Shown: positions 34,438 to 45,300 of the stretch, in pieces
Numbering within the stretch: the stretch's first letter is position 1
Layout: each line of letters opens with the position of its first letter
From: Chamaecyparis obtusa
Taxonomy: Eukaryota; Streptophyta; Pinopsida; Cupressales; Cupressaceae
Length of the DNA: 64,000 nucleotides
NCBI GenBank assembly: GCA_027943335.1
Contig: BSBK01005649.1
Span: forward strand, 1,196,001 to 1,260,000
Reading direction: 5' to 3'
The notes under the pieces: model-generated
What the model saw: the letters and a program-made list of their open reading frames with translations, nothing else
What the model was told of the DNA's origin: nothing
Database searches by the model: none
Made by a program: the position numbers and the translations under genes

Positions 34438-34900
34438 TTGTCTAATGAACCTGAACATGGTGAGAACCTGATGCTAAGAAGGATCTTGTGTAATGAAGAA
34501 GCTAATGAGGAACCTATTTTGAGGAAAAGTTTATTCAGAACCATATGTAAGATCGCTGACAAATGTTGCAAGGTAATCATTGATAGTGGAAGTTTTGATA
34601 ATTTGGCATCCGAAGAGATGGTTAACAAATTGTAGTTGCAGAGATTGAGACATCCTAAGCCTTACCATATTGCTTAGATCCAGAAGGAGCATAAACTACT
34701 TGTAAGTGAACAATGCCTTGTTAAATTCAAAATTGGGAATTATCATGATGAAGTCTTGTGTGATATTATGCCTATGGATTGTTGTCATATTCTTTTGGGT
34801 AGACCTTGGCAGTATGATAAGAAAGCTCTGCATGATGGTAGATTGAATCAATATACTATTTGGATGGATGGAAAGAAACAAGTATTATTTCCTTTGGTAG
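34438..34900 (+). pseudogene. Element B protease
   Basis: Retropepsin with active-site VIIDSGSFDNLAS at about 34576-34614 and the flap/hydrophobic end HILLGRPWQYD at about 34786-34818. In the particle it cuts Gag-Pol. Same frame as gag. Two stops (after MVNKL and in PYHIA*IQ) where element E has coding residues, the second being TAG where E has TGG (Trp). Confidence 0.8.
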
Positions 34901-35084
34901 GGAATTTTGATGAAGGTCACTGTACTACAGTCAGAGTATGCTTGGTTGATGGTAAAAATTTTGTGAGAGAAACGAAAGAACATAATGTTTGTTTTTCTTT
35001 AATTCCAAGGAAAAATGAGAAACAAGATGAGCTAGAACATGCACCTAAGGTTGAACCTTTGTTGACTGAGTTTCATGACTCATT

Positions 35085-36385
35085 TCTGATAATGTACTTG
35101 ATGGTTTACCGCCTATGAGAAGTATAAGTCATTGTATGGATTTGATACCTGGAGCTAGTTTGCCTAATAAAGCACCACATAGGTTGACACCCGATGAAAA
35201 GACTGAGTTGAATAGATAAGTGCAAGAGTTTCTTGAAAGAGGTTTCATTAGGGAAAGTTTGAGTCCTTGTGCAGTACCTACTATGTTAGCACCTAAAAAT
35301 AATGGAGAATGGAGAATGTGCACTGATTCTAGAGCTATAAACAAGATAACAGTAAAGTACAGATTTCCTTTGCCTAGGATGGATGACATAATGAATAGTT
35401 TGAGTGGAGAAAAGTATTTCACAAAGATTGATTTGAAAAGTGGATATCATTAGATTAGGATCAGAGAAGGGGATGAATGGAAAACTTCTTTTAAGACTAA
35501 TGAAGGTTTGTATGAATGGTTGGTTATGCCTTTTGGTTTGACTAATGCACCTAGTACTTTCATGAGGCTGATGAATGAAGTTTTGAAAAGATTCTTTGGT
35601 AAGTTTGTGATTGTATATCTTGATGACATTTTGATATTCAGTAAGACTAAGGAAGAACATCTTGAGCATATTAGACAAGTATTGCAGAGATTAAAGGAAG
35701 AAAAGTTGCCGATTAATTTGAAGAAATGTTCATTTATGAAAGAGGAGATTGTGTACCTTGGTTTTGTAATTTCAGCTAATGGATTGAAGATGGATCTTGA
35801 GAAAGTGAGAGCTATACTTGATTGGCCTACACCAAAGAATGTTGGGGAGGTAAGATCATTTCATGGATTGGGAAGTTTTTATAGGAAGTTCATTAGAAAT
35901 TTTAGTTCTATTTGTAATGCTATGACTAAAACCATGAGAGGAGATAAAAGAGATTTCAAATGGACACATGGAGCACAAAAGAGTTTTGAAACATTGAAAC
36001 AAAGAATTGCAGAGTTGCCTACACTTGCTTTGCCTGATTTCAGTAAAGTTTTTCAAGTTGAATGTGATGCTAGTGGAAGTTCCATTGGAGCTATTTTGAG
36101 TCAAGAAGGGAAACTGGTAGCTTTCTTTAGTGAAAAGTTGAATGATGCTAAGAGAAAATATTCAGTTTATGATCAAGAATTCTATGCTATTGTTCAAGCT
36201 TTGAAGAAATGGAGACATTATTTGATGCCTAAAATTTTTGTGTTGTATATTGACCATAAAGATTTGTAGTATTTGGGAAGTCAGAATAAATTGAATCAAA
36301 TACATATGAAGTGAGTTGAGTTTTTGCAAAATTTTTCCTTTTCATTGAAGCACAAAAGTGGATAGTCAAATAAGGTTGTTGATGC
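35085..36385 (+). pseudogene. Element B reverse transcriptase and RNase H
   Basis: A frameshift near 35085 moves pol to another frame. RT motifs follow in order: [41 protein letters not shown], and catalytic [12 protein letters not shown] at about 35607-35642. The Ty3-type RNase H follows: [16 protein letters not shown] (about 36058), [11 protein letters not shown], and IDHKDL before a TAG. A second TAG replaces the Gln of GYHQIRIREG (compare element E). The frame from 35508 to 36269 is 253 codons without a stop, the best-preserved part. It copies RNA to DNA in intact relatives; as it stands it cannot make a full enzyme. Confidence 0.9.
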
Positions 36386-36386
36386 C

Positions 36387-37640
36387 TTGAGCAGAAGAAG
36401 TTTGCTGACAGAAATGAGAATTGAGGTACTTGGTTTTGATGATTTGAAGTATTTGTATGAGACTGACATTGATTTTGTAGAATGTTGGAAAGCTTGTAAG
36501 GAATATACAATAAGTGATAAGTGGACTGATTATTTCATTCAAGAAGATATGTTGTTTAAAGGAGTTCAGTTGTGCATACCTAGAGGATCTATGAGAGAGA
36601 ATATAATAAAGGAGAAACATAGTGGTGGACTTGCTGGATATTTTGGGATTGATAAGACTGTGAAATTGATTTTAGAGAGATACTTTTGGCCATATATTTA
36701 CAAAGATGTACAAAGAATGGTTAGAGGTTGTAGAGTTTGTCAAGTAGAAAAATGAACAAGTCAGAATGTGGGATTATATACACCTTTTCCTGTACCTGAT
36801 AGGCCTTGGGAAGATGTGAGTATGGAATTTGTTCTTGGATTGCCTAGAACTCAGAGAGGTAATGATTCTATTTTGGTAGTGGTTGACAGATTTTCTAAGA
36901 TGGCTCATTTCATACCTTGTAAGAAGACATCTGATGCATTGCATGTAGCTGAATTATTTTTCAAGGAAGTGGTAAGATTGCATGGTTTGCCTAAGTCTAT
37001 TGGTTCAGATAGAGATACTAAGTTTACTGGCTACTTTTGGAGAACACTTTGGAAAAAGATGAATACTGAGTTTAAGTTTAGTTCTACATTTCACCCTCAG
37101 ACAGATTGATAGACTGAAGTTGTGAACAGAAGTTTGGGAAACTTGTTGAGATGTTTAGTTGGAAATAAGCATGCTAATTGGGATTTAGTTTTGGCACAAG
37201 CAGAGTTTGTATATAATAATTATGTGAATAGAAGTACTAAGAGGACACCATTTGAGATTGTTACTGGATTTCATCCTAAGGGAACCATAGAGTTGAGAGA
37301 TTTACCTACTAAGACCAGAAGAAGTGCCGAAGCTAAGGATTTTGTAGTATACATGATAACTTTTCATGATGAAGTTAAAAGGAATTTGGAGGACATTAAT
37401 CTGAAATATAAACAAAGAGTAGATAAGAGAAGGAGACATAAATATTTTGAAGTTGGAGATGAGGTTATGATTCATTTGAAGAAGAATAGATTTCCAATTG
37501 GTACCTATAACAAGTTAAAAATGAAGAAGTTTGGACCTTGTAAGATTCTAAAAAGGTTTGACAGTGGAAATGCTTATGAAGTGGAATTAGTAGAGGACAT
37601 GGATATATCATCTATATTCAACATTGCCAATATCTTTGAG
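36387..37640 (+). pseudogene. Element B integrase
   Basis: The N-terminal zinc finger has KHSGGLAGYFGIDKT (second His changed to Tyr) and CRVCQ. The core reads [30 protein letters not shown] (the first catalytic Asp appears as Glu), then IGSDRDTKF (second Asp kept), then HPQTD followed by two consecutive stops (TGATAG at about 37107-37112) where GQ is expected, then TEVVNRSLG with the catalytic Glu. The C-terminal part has FEVGDEVMIHLKKNRFP and KKFGPCKILKRF, the GPY/F-like module. The changed Asp, changed His and stops mark it as dead. Confidence 0.85.
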
Positions 37641-37850
37641 TACTTTGGAACAAATGCTGAGACTGAAGATGATTTGGATTATCCTAAGAAGAACATAGAC
37701 AACATTGAGAAGATCTTGAATAGCAGAGTAAGCAAGAGTACAAGAGGAAAAGACTACATGGGAATACCTAGTTTAGTGGAAAGATAAGTCGGTTGAAGAC
37801 AACTCATGGATTACACAAGTTGAGTTAGATCTTTATGGTTCAGGTTAGAA
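37641..37850 (+). pseudogene. Element B chromodomain (C-terminal of integrase), frameshifted
   Basis: After NIEKILNSRVSKSTRGKDY at about 37700-37757, the usual start of a chromovirus chromodomain, a 1-base shift occurs near 37763. The expected YLV-WK continuation with a TAG inside, then VEDNSWITQVELDLYG, is read in a second frame up to about 37840. Chromodomains direct integration to marked chromatin. Its presence places element B among the chromoviruses of Ty3/gypsy. Confidence 0.75.
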
Positions 37851-37900
37851 TTTGAGCAGTGCCTGATGTGGGCATCAGTTCTTTTGTTACCCCAAGTGTC

Positions 37901-38582
37901 TAATGCAGGAGCATCTTGGGTCTTGAGCAATCTTGCATCACCAAAAATATTTCCTATTTCCTGTACCAGTTTGATGTTTGTTTGAGCACCGATGTTGCTG
38001 TTGGTTTCTTTCCTTGCGAAGTTAATGCAATGATGTGAAACTAATCTTGAGCATTCTCCTAAGGGAACACATCTTAATTCACTTGGATCTAGAAGTTATC
38101 ACAATTCTCCTTAGGCACCGATTTTATGCCAATTTCGCTCATGAAATGTGTGGTATTTCATCCTGCGCGGTTCCGTGTAGGAAAATTGGACCTTGCATGG
38201 TTGGGGATCTATTCTTGGATCATGTGTGGACCTAAATCCTACTTCACATCGTGTTTTGTTATTTCTTGCTTTAGTTTTGGTTTCTCCTCCTAAGTGGACC
38301 TATATTGTAATTAAATGCTTGACTGGCCGACTTGTACTGGCTTTGCTGGCTATATATTTGGAGCTTGCACTATTGTAAGGGGCAGTGCTAGGGGAGTGAT
38401 AGTTGGTGATAAGTAATACTGAGTGTTTCCAGATGATTGTAACAAGGGCACATGAAATAATATGTGAGTTATGATTCTGATTTCATAATTTCATTGTATA
38501 AGGCAAAAACCCGAAAGGCCTCACAGCTGGGCATGTTGAAGGATTAATACAACTGTTCTAGTGTTGCATCCAGTTGCTTGTT
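37901..38582 (+). repeat. Element B 3' LTR, left part
   Basis: Matches 32450 to about 33130 of the 5' LTR. Broken at 38582 by element D. Confidence 0.85.
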
Positions 38583-39445
38583 TGATGCAGGAGCATCCTG
38601 GGTGTAAGATAAATCTTGCATCACCCAAAAATATTTCTGGTTTCTTTTCAATAAGGGCTATCTTGTGCAGAGTTTCTATTTTTGGAAATTTACTATTTTT
38701 AGTAAGTTTTTCGTTCGTGCTCAGAATGGTCCATTTTCTTCCCTAGAGGTTCATTTTGGTTATATCAGCCTGCCAGTAAAGTTTCATTGCCAGATCAAGT
38801 CTAGTTTTGAGGATATTGAAAATTTTTGATATTGGCAGCAGGGTACAAAAACTTCAAACTCATTTTTGAAGGCTTTAGAGGCCCCAGATGAGGTCGAAAC
38901 TTCAGCCGAATGAAGTTTTCTTAATTTAAGAGTTGTAGAGCACTTCACACCCTTTCTGAAATTGGGTCATAATAGTCAGTTGGGTCAACGAGTGATGACT
39001 TATGGTCTTCGGAAGTTGGGTCACCTGAAATGGCGAAAAATGATTTTCCTTCAAAATTTTTGTTTGGGTTTCAAAAGTTGTTTTGAGCTGACTCTTATGT
39101 AATAAATTGTAAAATAAAATAATTCTAAGTTTGGTCAGCCTTATTGGCTCAAATTCTGGAACCTTCCCAGGCGGTGGAAAATTGCCTATATACGGAAGGC
39201 TATAGTGTTGTCTTAGGCAGTTCGGAGTGGTTCAGAGTAGTTCTGGGTAATCATATGAGGCTTTGTCCCTCAGAATATTGTAAGGAAGATGCCCATGTGG
39301 ATGTGGCTTTGCATATTGTAATTCTGAAAGTTTGTAATTCCACATTTGTGGAGATAATAAGAAGCCCATTTTCTGTTTTTGCAAATTGTTGTTGTTCTCT
39401 GTTTCTGTTGTGTGTTTGCGGTATTAAGGGGAGCACCCTTCATCA
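38583..39445 (+). mobile_element. Element D: solo LTR nested in B's 3' LTR
   Basis: 863 bp, starts TGATGCAGGAGCATCC and ends CCCTTCATCA. It is flanked by TTGTT (left) and TTGTC (right), a 5 bp target duplication with one change; the uninterrupted 5' LTR of B has GCTTGTCTC at the same place. It is the same family as element E's LTRs but in plus orientation. No internal region, so it is probably the product of LTR-LTR recombination. Confidence 0.85.
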
Positions 39446-39587
39446 TTGTCTCATATCCATTTTGTTTTAAATGCTTTCAAATGGTTTTTATATTTCTTTT
39501 GTGTGTAACTCTTCTCAAGCATGTTTGTGGGTTTAAGCAGTCTCAATTAACTCTTATTCTGCCTTCACCTTCCCTGCCCTTGCGTCA
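39446..39587 (+). repeat. Element B 3' LTR, right part
   Basis: Resumes exactly where the left part stopped (TTGTCTCATATCCATT) and ends CCCTTGCGTCA at 39587, as in the 5' LTR. Confidence 0.85.
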
Positions 39588-39592
39588 TAAAT

Positions 39593-39640
39593 TTTTTCCT
39601 TACTCTTTCACTAGTAAATTTTGGCTTGATTTTCGATGAG
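39593..39640 (+). pseudogene. Element A RNase H-like domain, continuation after element B
   Basis: After B's 3' LTR, reading resumes in the frame left at 32449: GK|IFPYSF, the expected continuation of SPEGK in this family, then 10 more codons to a TGA at about 39640. This supports the reading that B jumped into A. The flanking five bases are GAAAA (left) and TAAAT (right), so the target duplication is only a partial match. Confidence 0.6.
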
Positions 39641-39642
39641 GA

Positions 39643-40025
39643 TTGGTCGAGAAAATTGGTCAACCAAATGACCATTATTGTTGTCGAACGTTCTGCATCG
39701 ATTATTCCACACAATATATGTTTATCGTATATTCAAACTTTATTGTTGTCGAACTTTTGACTGATCCGATGTCGAAATCATCAGTGCAATCTGGAAGAAT
39801 GCCTGACATATCTTTCATCATTTTCAACCAATGTTGGTCGCATTTTCGACCACATATGGTCAGAAAATTGATCGATGAAACACGTTGACTGTATAGCATT
39901 GCAGTCGAACTTAACGAAGTGTAGTCGAAATAATTGTCAAAATATCGACGACTGATGGTCAAAAAATTTGTCGAGAGTATAGCATTCTCGTCGAATGTAG
40001 TCTTTGGTGGTCGAACAATCGACAA
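39643..40025. repeat. GTCGA-rich block, possible MITE or decayed short repeat
   Basis: About a dozen GTCGA/TCGAC words in 380 bp, far denser than in the AT-rich, CpG-poor surroundings. The left part has TTGTTGTCGAACGTTC (about 39680) and the right end, read on the minus strand, has TTGTTGTCGATTGTTCGACC, suggesting inverted ends. No open frame of interest. Confidence 0.4.
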
Positions 40026-40447
40026 CAAATTAAGTTTTTTTTTTATAAATAAAATACATTATGAAATCTGTTAATATATTATAGTGATTTATGGGTGCCA
40101 TCTATACGGGATTTTTCTTCAGGAGTGGTTTTTCTTCCCCTGGAGTGGTTTATGATCCCCTCATGAAATTTTTTTGTGTTCTTATTATTTGTGATCAATA
40201 TGGTTTGCAAGTTACAATTTTCAGTCTTCTGAATAATTCAGCATTTGGGTTTCTATAATTTTCACAACCTCTATGATCAATTTATGGTCTTTATGTTCAT
40301 TTATGTCAAATACCCTCACATATACTTGATAACTAAATTCTCTAAAACTTTCACTTCATAAAGTTATAAAAATTTAAGTCAAGGTCATTTTGATTTGATA
40401 TACCATTGATTAACCCCCCACCCTCTCAATGGTATCATACTCCAACA
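40026..40447 (+). mobile_element. Element G 5' LTR, right part
   Basis: Ends with ACCCCCCACCCTCTCAATGGTATC then CTCCAACA at 40447, the closing phrase also seen in the LTR at 24400-24917, and is followed by a tRNA-Met primer site. The left edge is not defined. Confidence 0.5.
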
Positions 40448-40449
40448 AT

Positions 40450-40461
40450 TGGTATCAGACT
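40450..40461 (+). promoter_or_regulatory. Element G primer-binding site
   Basis: TGGTATCAGACT matches the tRNA-Met complement at 10 of 12 bases, 2 bp after the LTR end. Confidence 0.75.
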
Positions 40462-40520
40462 CAAACCCTTGTATATAAGTTTAAATAACTTATGGGATTC
40501 CTTCTTGTGGAGTACTTACA

Positions 40521-41062
40521 ATGGGAAAGAGGAATATGAGTAAAAATGATAAATCACAAGTTGTAGAAGAAAATATGTCTAATATAGAACTGGATGAATT
40601 CATGGTAAATATGAATAAATCAGATATACAAGAGTGTGTTAGTAACCCTGAATGAGTAGTTTATTTTGAAGGAGAGCGTATTTCTTCTCTAGATGTGATT
40701 AGAAACCTTAAAACAGAAACCAAGAAACCGGAGGTTCAAATTGAAGAAAGAAAATGAATTGAAGAAGAAAAGGGAGTCAAGTTGAAATAAAAAGAAGAAA
40801 TGTGTAGAAATTTTGAGTATGAACTTGATTTTTTTAAAAGAGTGTAGAGAATAATTCTCTATTAAGAGACATTTCTAATGGAAGTCACAAAATATGACTT
40901 GGATGCAATAACTGTTGAGTGTCATAAGCTTGAAGGAGAGGTTGTTTCTTTAAAGAAATATCTTGAAGATCAAAAGATTCAATTAGAAAAGTATAAGAAG
41001 TTTAAGAAAAGTATTAATGCACTGGATGATATGTTTTGTAAGAAAAAAAATTTCAGTGATCC
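40521..41062 (+). pseudogene. Element G gag-like coiled-coil protein, 5' part
   Basis: ATG at 40521 (MGKRNMSKND) opens a frame that, with five or six stops, runs to 41062. It is rich in Lys/Glu and coiled-coil-like: VTKYDLDAITVECHKLEGEVV, then LEDQKIQLEKYKKFKKSINALDDMF. The ending LDDMF..KKNFSDP is the motif that in plant copia Gags reads like LDEML..Q(R/K)...DKTGLGY. Cut by element F at 41062; continues at 52852. It lacks the usual N-terminal copia Gag (UBN2) domain, so it may be non-autonomous like F. Confidence 0.6.
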
Positions 41063-42082
41063 TGTTAGAAATAGGGAATACTAAGAGGGGGGGGGGGGGG
41101 TGGCGGTGAATTAGTATTCTACAAAATTTTACTTTTGCCCAATTATGGATATAACAGATTATCTTAACACATGCATAACATAAGAAGCTAAACAACATGC
41201 ATAGCAATAAAACTAAATAACTCATAACACATTATTTATTCTCGAGGAAACTCTGGCCAAGAGAAAACCCCGGTGGGGATGGTACCCACAAAGATACACT
41301 AATCAAAAGTATCCTGTTAAGGATGTTGACCCTGTTAGGAGTCTATTACATGCATATAGTGTCTCAGTCTTGATTAAGGGACTAGGCCTTGTTAGAAGCC
41401 TCAACCTTGTTAGGAGTTGGCAGTACAAAAAGCGATTACTAGATGAGCCCACTGCCCAAACAAGTAATGTACAATATTTCATGATTACAAAACTAGGTCA
41501 AGGTACATAACCTTATACTGCTTGCATCAATATCTCTTCACTACTCTTTCACTATTGCTATTACATACATTCGTTCCTTCATTATTTCCTTCTTACAATT
41601 TACAATTACATTTATACAAGTTATTAAGATTAATAACTTTCTAGTCGGCTATCATATTAAAAAATAACTTTACCCAAGGGTTAACATCTAGGATGTCATC
41701 CCTTTATATTTTTAAGTCATTATTTTGATAAACAAAATAATCCCTTAACTCTTTATCAATTCTGTCTTGTCGGCTTAACACTGTCTTTAGAAAAACTGTC
41801 ATAATTTCTTCTGTACATACCGTACTAACTTGCGCTCTAAGATGAGTCTTCAATAGTCACCATAGAGTCTATGTTCAAGTATGCAAGCACTGAACTTACT
41901 CCAGTCAACATCACAAACAAAAACTGTCTTCAGGTTCACTAGTAAAAACACACTGTCTCATACTTAGACAATTTCGCATTGCGCTCTGACATACTAGCTC
42001 TCTGACTTGTGTGATATTCATGTAGATCATATGTTTCCATAATGACAACATCTATGTAACCAACTCAGCCAAATTTCCAACA
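41063..42082 (-). repeat. Element F 3' LTR
   Basis: 1020 bp. Contains a G14 run at 41087-41100 (right copy: 51842-51855) and GAAAACCCCGGTGGGGATGG at about 41264. Confidence 0.9.
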
Positions 42083-42300
42083 ATCTCCCCCTTTGTCATT
42101 GGTGGCAACATATGAGAAAATTGGCTAAGTCTTACAACTTCAAAATCTCAAAATTGTGTCCATAGTATAAAATATATATACTATGCTTATAACTCCAAAA
42201 AATCTTATCTCTAATATAGTACTCCTCCTAAGAGTATCAATCCTTATCATTTTCTTATCAATTTTCTACTATATATCTCTCCCCCTTTGACAACAATGAC
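42083..42300 (-). promoter_or_regulatory. Element F polypurine tracts
   Basis: ATCTCCCCCTTTGTCATTGG at 42083-42102 and TCTCTCCCCCTTTGACAAC at about 42276-42294 (plus strand) are purine tracts on the element's coding strand. The first adjoins the LTR. It matches element J's tract in sequence and position. Confidence 0.75.
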
Positions 42301-42355
42301 AAAATAAAGGTAAGGAGGGTTACAAAACTGTATTCACAAAAAGTTATACCTTAAT

Positions 42356-45300
42356 TCAATATTGCAAAGCTGGTAGGCTTGCAACACAATTTGCAAAATC
42401 AATCTTTATAGCCTCTAACTCCTTCTCCCATGATTTCTTAATGGAATCTGCCACATTGAGTAGTGCGCATAATCCATAAGATGCTATCTCACATGCTTGG
42501 AGATTCTCAAAGCTAAACTTTTGAAAAGATGTCTTAGCTGAAAGACATTCTTCCAATTTCCCTTCAATAATACTTAGCTTCATAGAAGTGTGCTCTCTTA
42601 AAAGAGTGAATCTTTTTGTTTTCCTGTCCTTTTCATCTTGCAAAATTTTGATTTCATCATATATCTTACGAATTTTCTTCTCAACATCAGATACCTTCAC
42701 ATTGGGGCTTGAAAGAAAGTTAGTTTCATTCTGAATTTTTGCTTCCTTCATCTTCATCTTCTAATCTTCTTCTATTGTCAAGGTCTCTGATTTTGTACAC
42801 TGGATGTACAAGGATTTTCCTCTTTCCAAATTCTTTCTCAAGTCCTTTATATAGATATCAAGATTGTTGATATCATTCCTGATATTCTAGCTAATGTTCA
42901 AAAGTGTTTTGGCTTCATAGGCTGCTTGAGCTTTGACTTTTGCTATATCAGTTAAATTTGTGAAATCACTGTCAAAAGTGTTCATCACTTTCTTTTCTTT
43001 CTCCAGAGGGTCAACTTCTGCAATTTGTGTAGTTACAATGCCTTGTAACTTCTCAGTAAGCTCCTTTAGGCATCCTTCAAGACTTTTTACTTTCTTATTC
43101 TTTCCAATGATCTTGTTCAAGGATGTGATCAATTCCATCTGATCATCATCATCTACTTCCTTTCCCAAATTTTCAATTATAGATCCAATTTGATTCTACT
43201 TTCCAGTCTCAGGAGTAAGATTGATATCTTCTTTAGTGGAAATAGGTACTGGTTTTTTTGTCACTTTAGGTTCTACAACTGTGGTCTCTATTTTCTCTTC
43301 TCCTTTGGTAGTCTCCTGCTCTTCAAAAGCTGATTGTCAACAATGTTTTCTAGATTCTTGAATACATTATCATCAGTATCCAAGGTGATCTTAGTTCCTT
43401 CTACATTCATGACTTCATCTTCAATGTTTATGGCTAGTGGAGAGGGAATGTCCTCTTGTTCTGTTTCACCTGCTTGCTCTGCTGCAACTGATGGTTCTCT
43501 AGCATTCTCTGACATAACCTTGATGATTGCTTGCTTTGTTTCTGCATTAACTTCTTCATATCTGCCTCCCATAATCTGAATGGTTCTCTTCTTGGTTCTC
43601 AAATGGGTGCTTAAAGCTTTCATAATTTGACTAAAGTGTGATTCATCTTTTACAACACAAATATTTCTTACAAGCTTTTCTCTAATAGATGTGTCTTCTT
43701 CTGATGCTCTCTTCTTCCTATTCACAAGTTTATTGTACAAATCATCAGGTATCTTACCCTGAATTGTATCAAACTTCTTGTTAGACAAAATCATATGCTT
43801 TACCACTGCATTTTCTAGATTTAATCTCTCTGCATAATCATAGAGATCATAATACTTATTCATTCTTGTAAAGTCTCCATCTTGAATGATCTACTCATTA
43901 AGCTTCTCAACTCTAGGTTTCCAAGTTTTCTTCTTAATAGAAGTGTCATCATCTTTGATTTCTGCAATTTTCCTTGGAACTGGTTGCACCAAAGTTTTCT
44001 GCCTTTTACCTGGTCCAGTAGCACTCTCTTTTACTCTTTTGCTAGGTGTGGAGGAAGTGGATCTAGTGGATATCCTTGCTTCTTGATCCTTCTCAATTTC
44101 TTCCACTTTCACCTTAACTTGTGTTTCTTCTTGCTATGCTGCAATTGATGATAAAGGTGGAACATTCAAAACTTCTTTTTGTCCAATATCTTTGATTGTT
44201 GCTTCTGTTTGCTTTGCTACCAAGAATTCATGCTCAGTCATCCCTGTATCTTTTAGAATTTTCTTGATAGTACTCTCAACTCTTTTCTTTGATTGCTTCT
44301 CTTCAAGTAAGGTCTTTGCGGAGTTGAAGTTCTCCTCAAAGGTTCCAAACCTGTTACAGTGAGTGTCCAACTTGCACTTAAGTAACCTGCTCACATACTC
44401 TTCTGTCTCTACCTCATATATCTCATAGCCAAGAGGGTCTATGAACTCTGTTCTAGGTTCTACTGCTTCAATGTAGGTAAAGTCAATATCAACCATGAAA
44501 CATATCTCATTTTTATACTTCTCCACAAGAGACTGTGGGATCCTTGATCTGCTAGACACTATATCTTGAAATGTCTTGATTACCAATACTGCACTCTCAT
44601 TCACTTTATCAATAACATGCCTCCTGTACACTAGGTTAATCCTTTCCATTGTAGTTTGGCCATCATTCCAGTCATTTCCAATGGTGTAAGGAAATCTTCT
44701 CAATAGATGAAAAAACATATAGGTGATTAAGGATGAGAATCTAAACTGTGTATACTTAGTCTTCTTAATCTTTTCCAAATTCTCAAACTGTTGAATTCTC
44801 AGAATCTCACACATATCAACTTGTACTTTATCAACACACATCATATAAGCTGCATGTATCATTCCAGCTACCATGTCATCCTCTCTTGAGTTTGCACAAA
44901 ACTTAGTGGTTAGGATCTTACATAAGTATTTGACATCATCTTGTTGAATCTTACTAATCACAATTCCTCTACCATTATAGGATGAATTTGTGTTGTCTAT
45001 GACTATTTTCCTCACGTTCTTCTCATTTAAAGGAATGGCTCTAGTTTTAGATAGTCCAGTAACTTCATGAATCAAATCAGCTATGATATCTATCACTCTA
45101 TCTTCTAACCAAAACTTCCCATTATGAATTCTTCTTAGAATTATCTTAGTACATTCTTCATTATCAAATTCATACTGTAATGCATACTTAATGATCTCAT
45201 TTCAAATGTTCAAATCCTTCTTTCAATGTCATGTATTGATTGTAGATCTTTTGATATTCCTTGGTGAAATCACTATCACTAATAGTCTCTAGTTTGCATC

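Larger units (their letters stand above)
32450..39587 (+). mobile_element. Element B: Ty3/gypsy chromovirus, degenerate, carrying nested element D
   Basis: Full-length layout LTR - PBS - gag - PR - RT - RNase H - IN - chromodomain - LTR. LTRs are 32450-33266 and 37901-39587 (the latter split by D). The 5' LTR starts TGATGTAGGGGCATC and ends TTGCGTCA; the 3' copy starts TAATGCAGGAGCATC. By-eye identity over the first 310 bp is about 87%, so it is old. It is inserted in element A's RNase H. Pol has a frameshift near 35085 and many stops. Confidence 0.9.

Noticed and set aside
39643..40025. CRISPR-like array in the GTCGA block
   Set aside because: No constant-length repeat or spacer, and the context is plant nuclear DNA.
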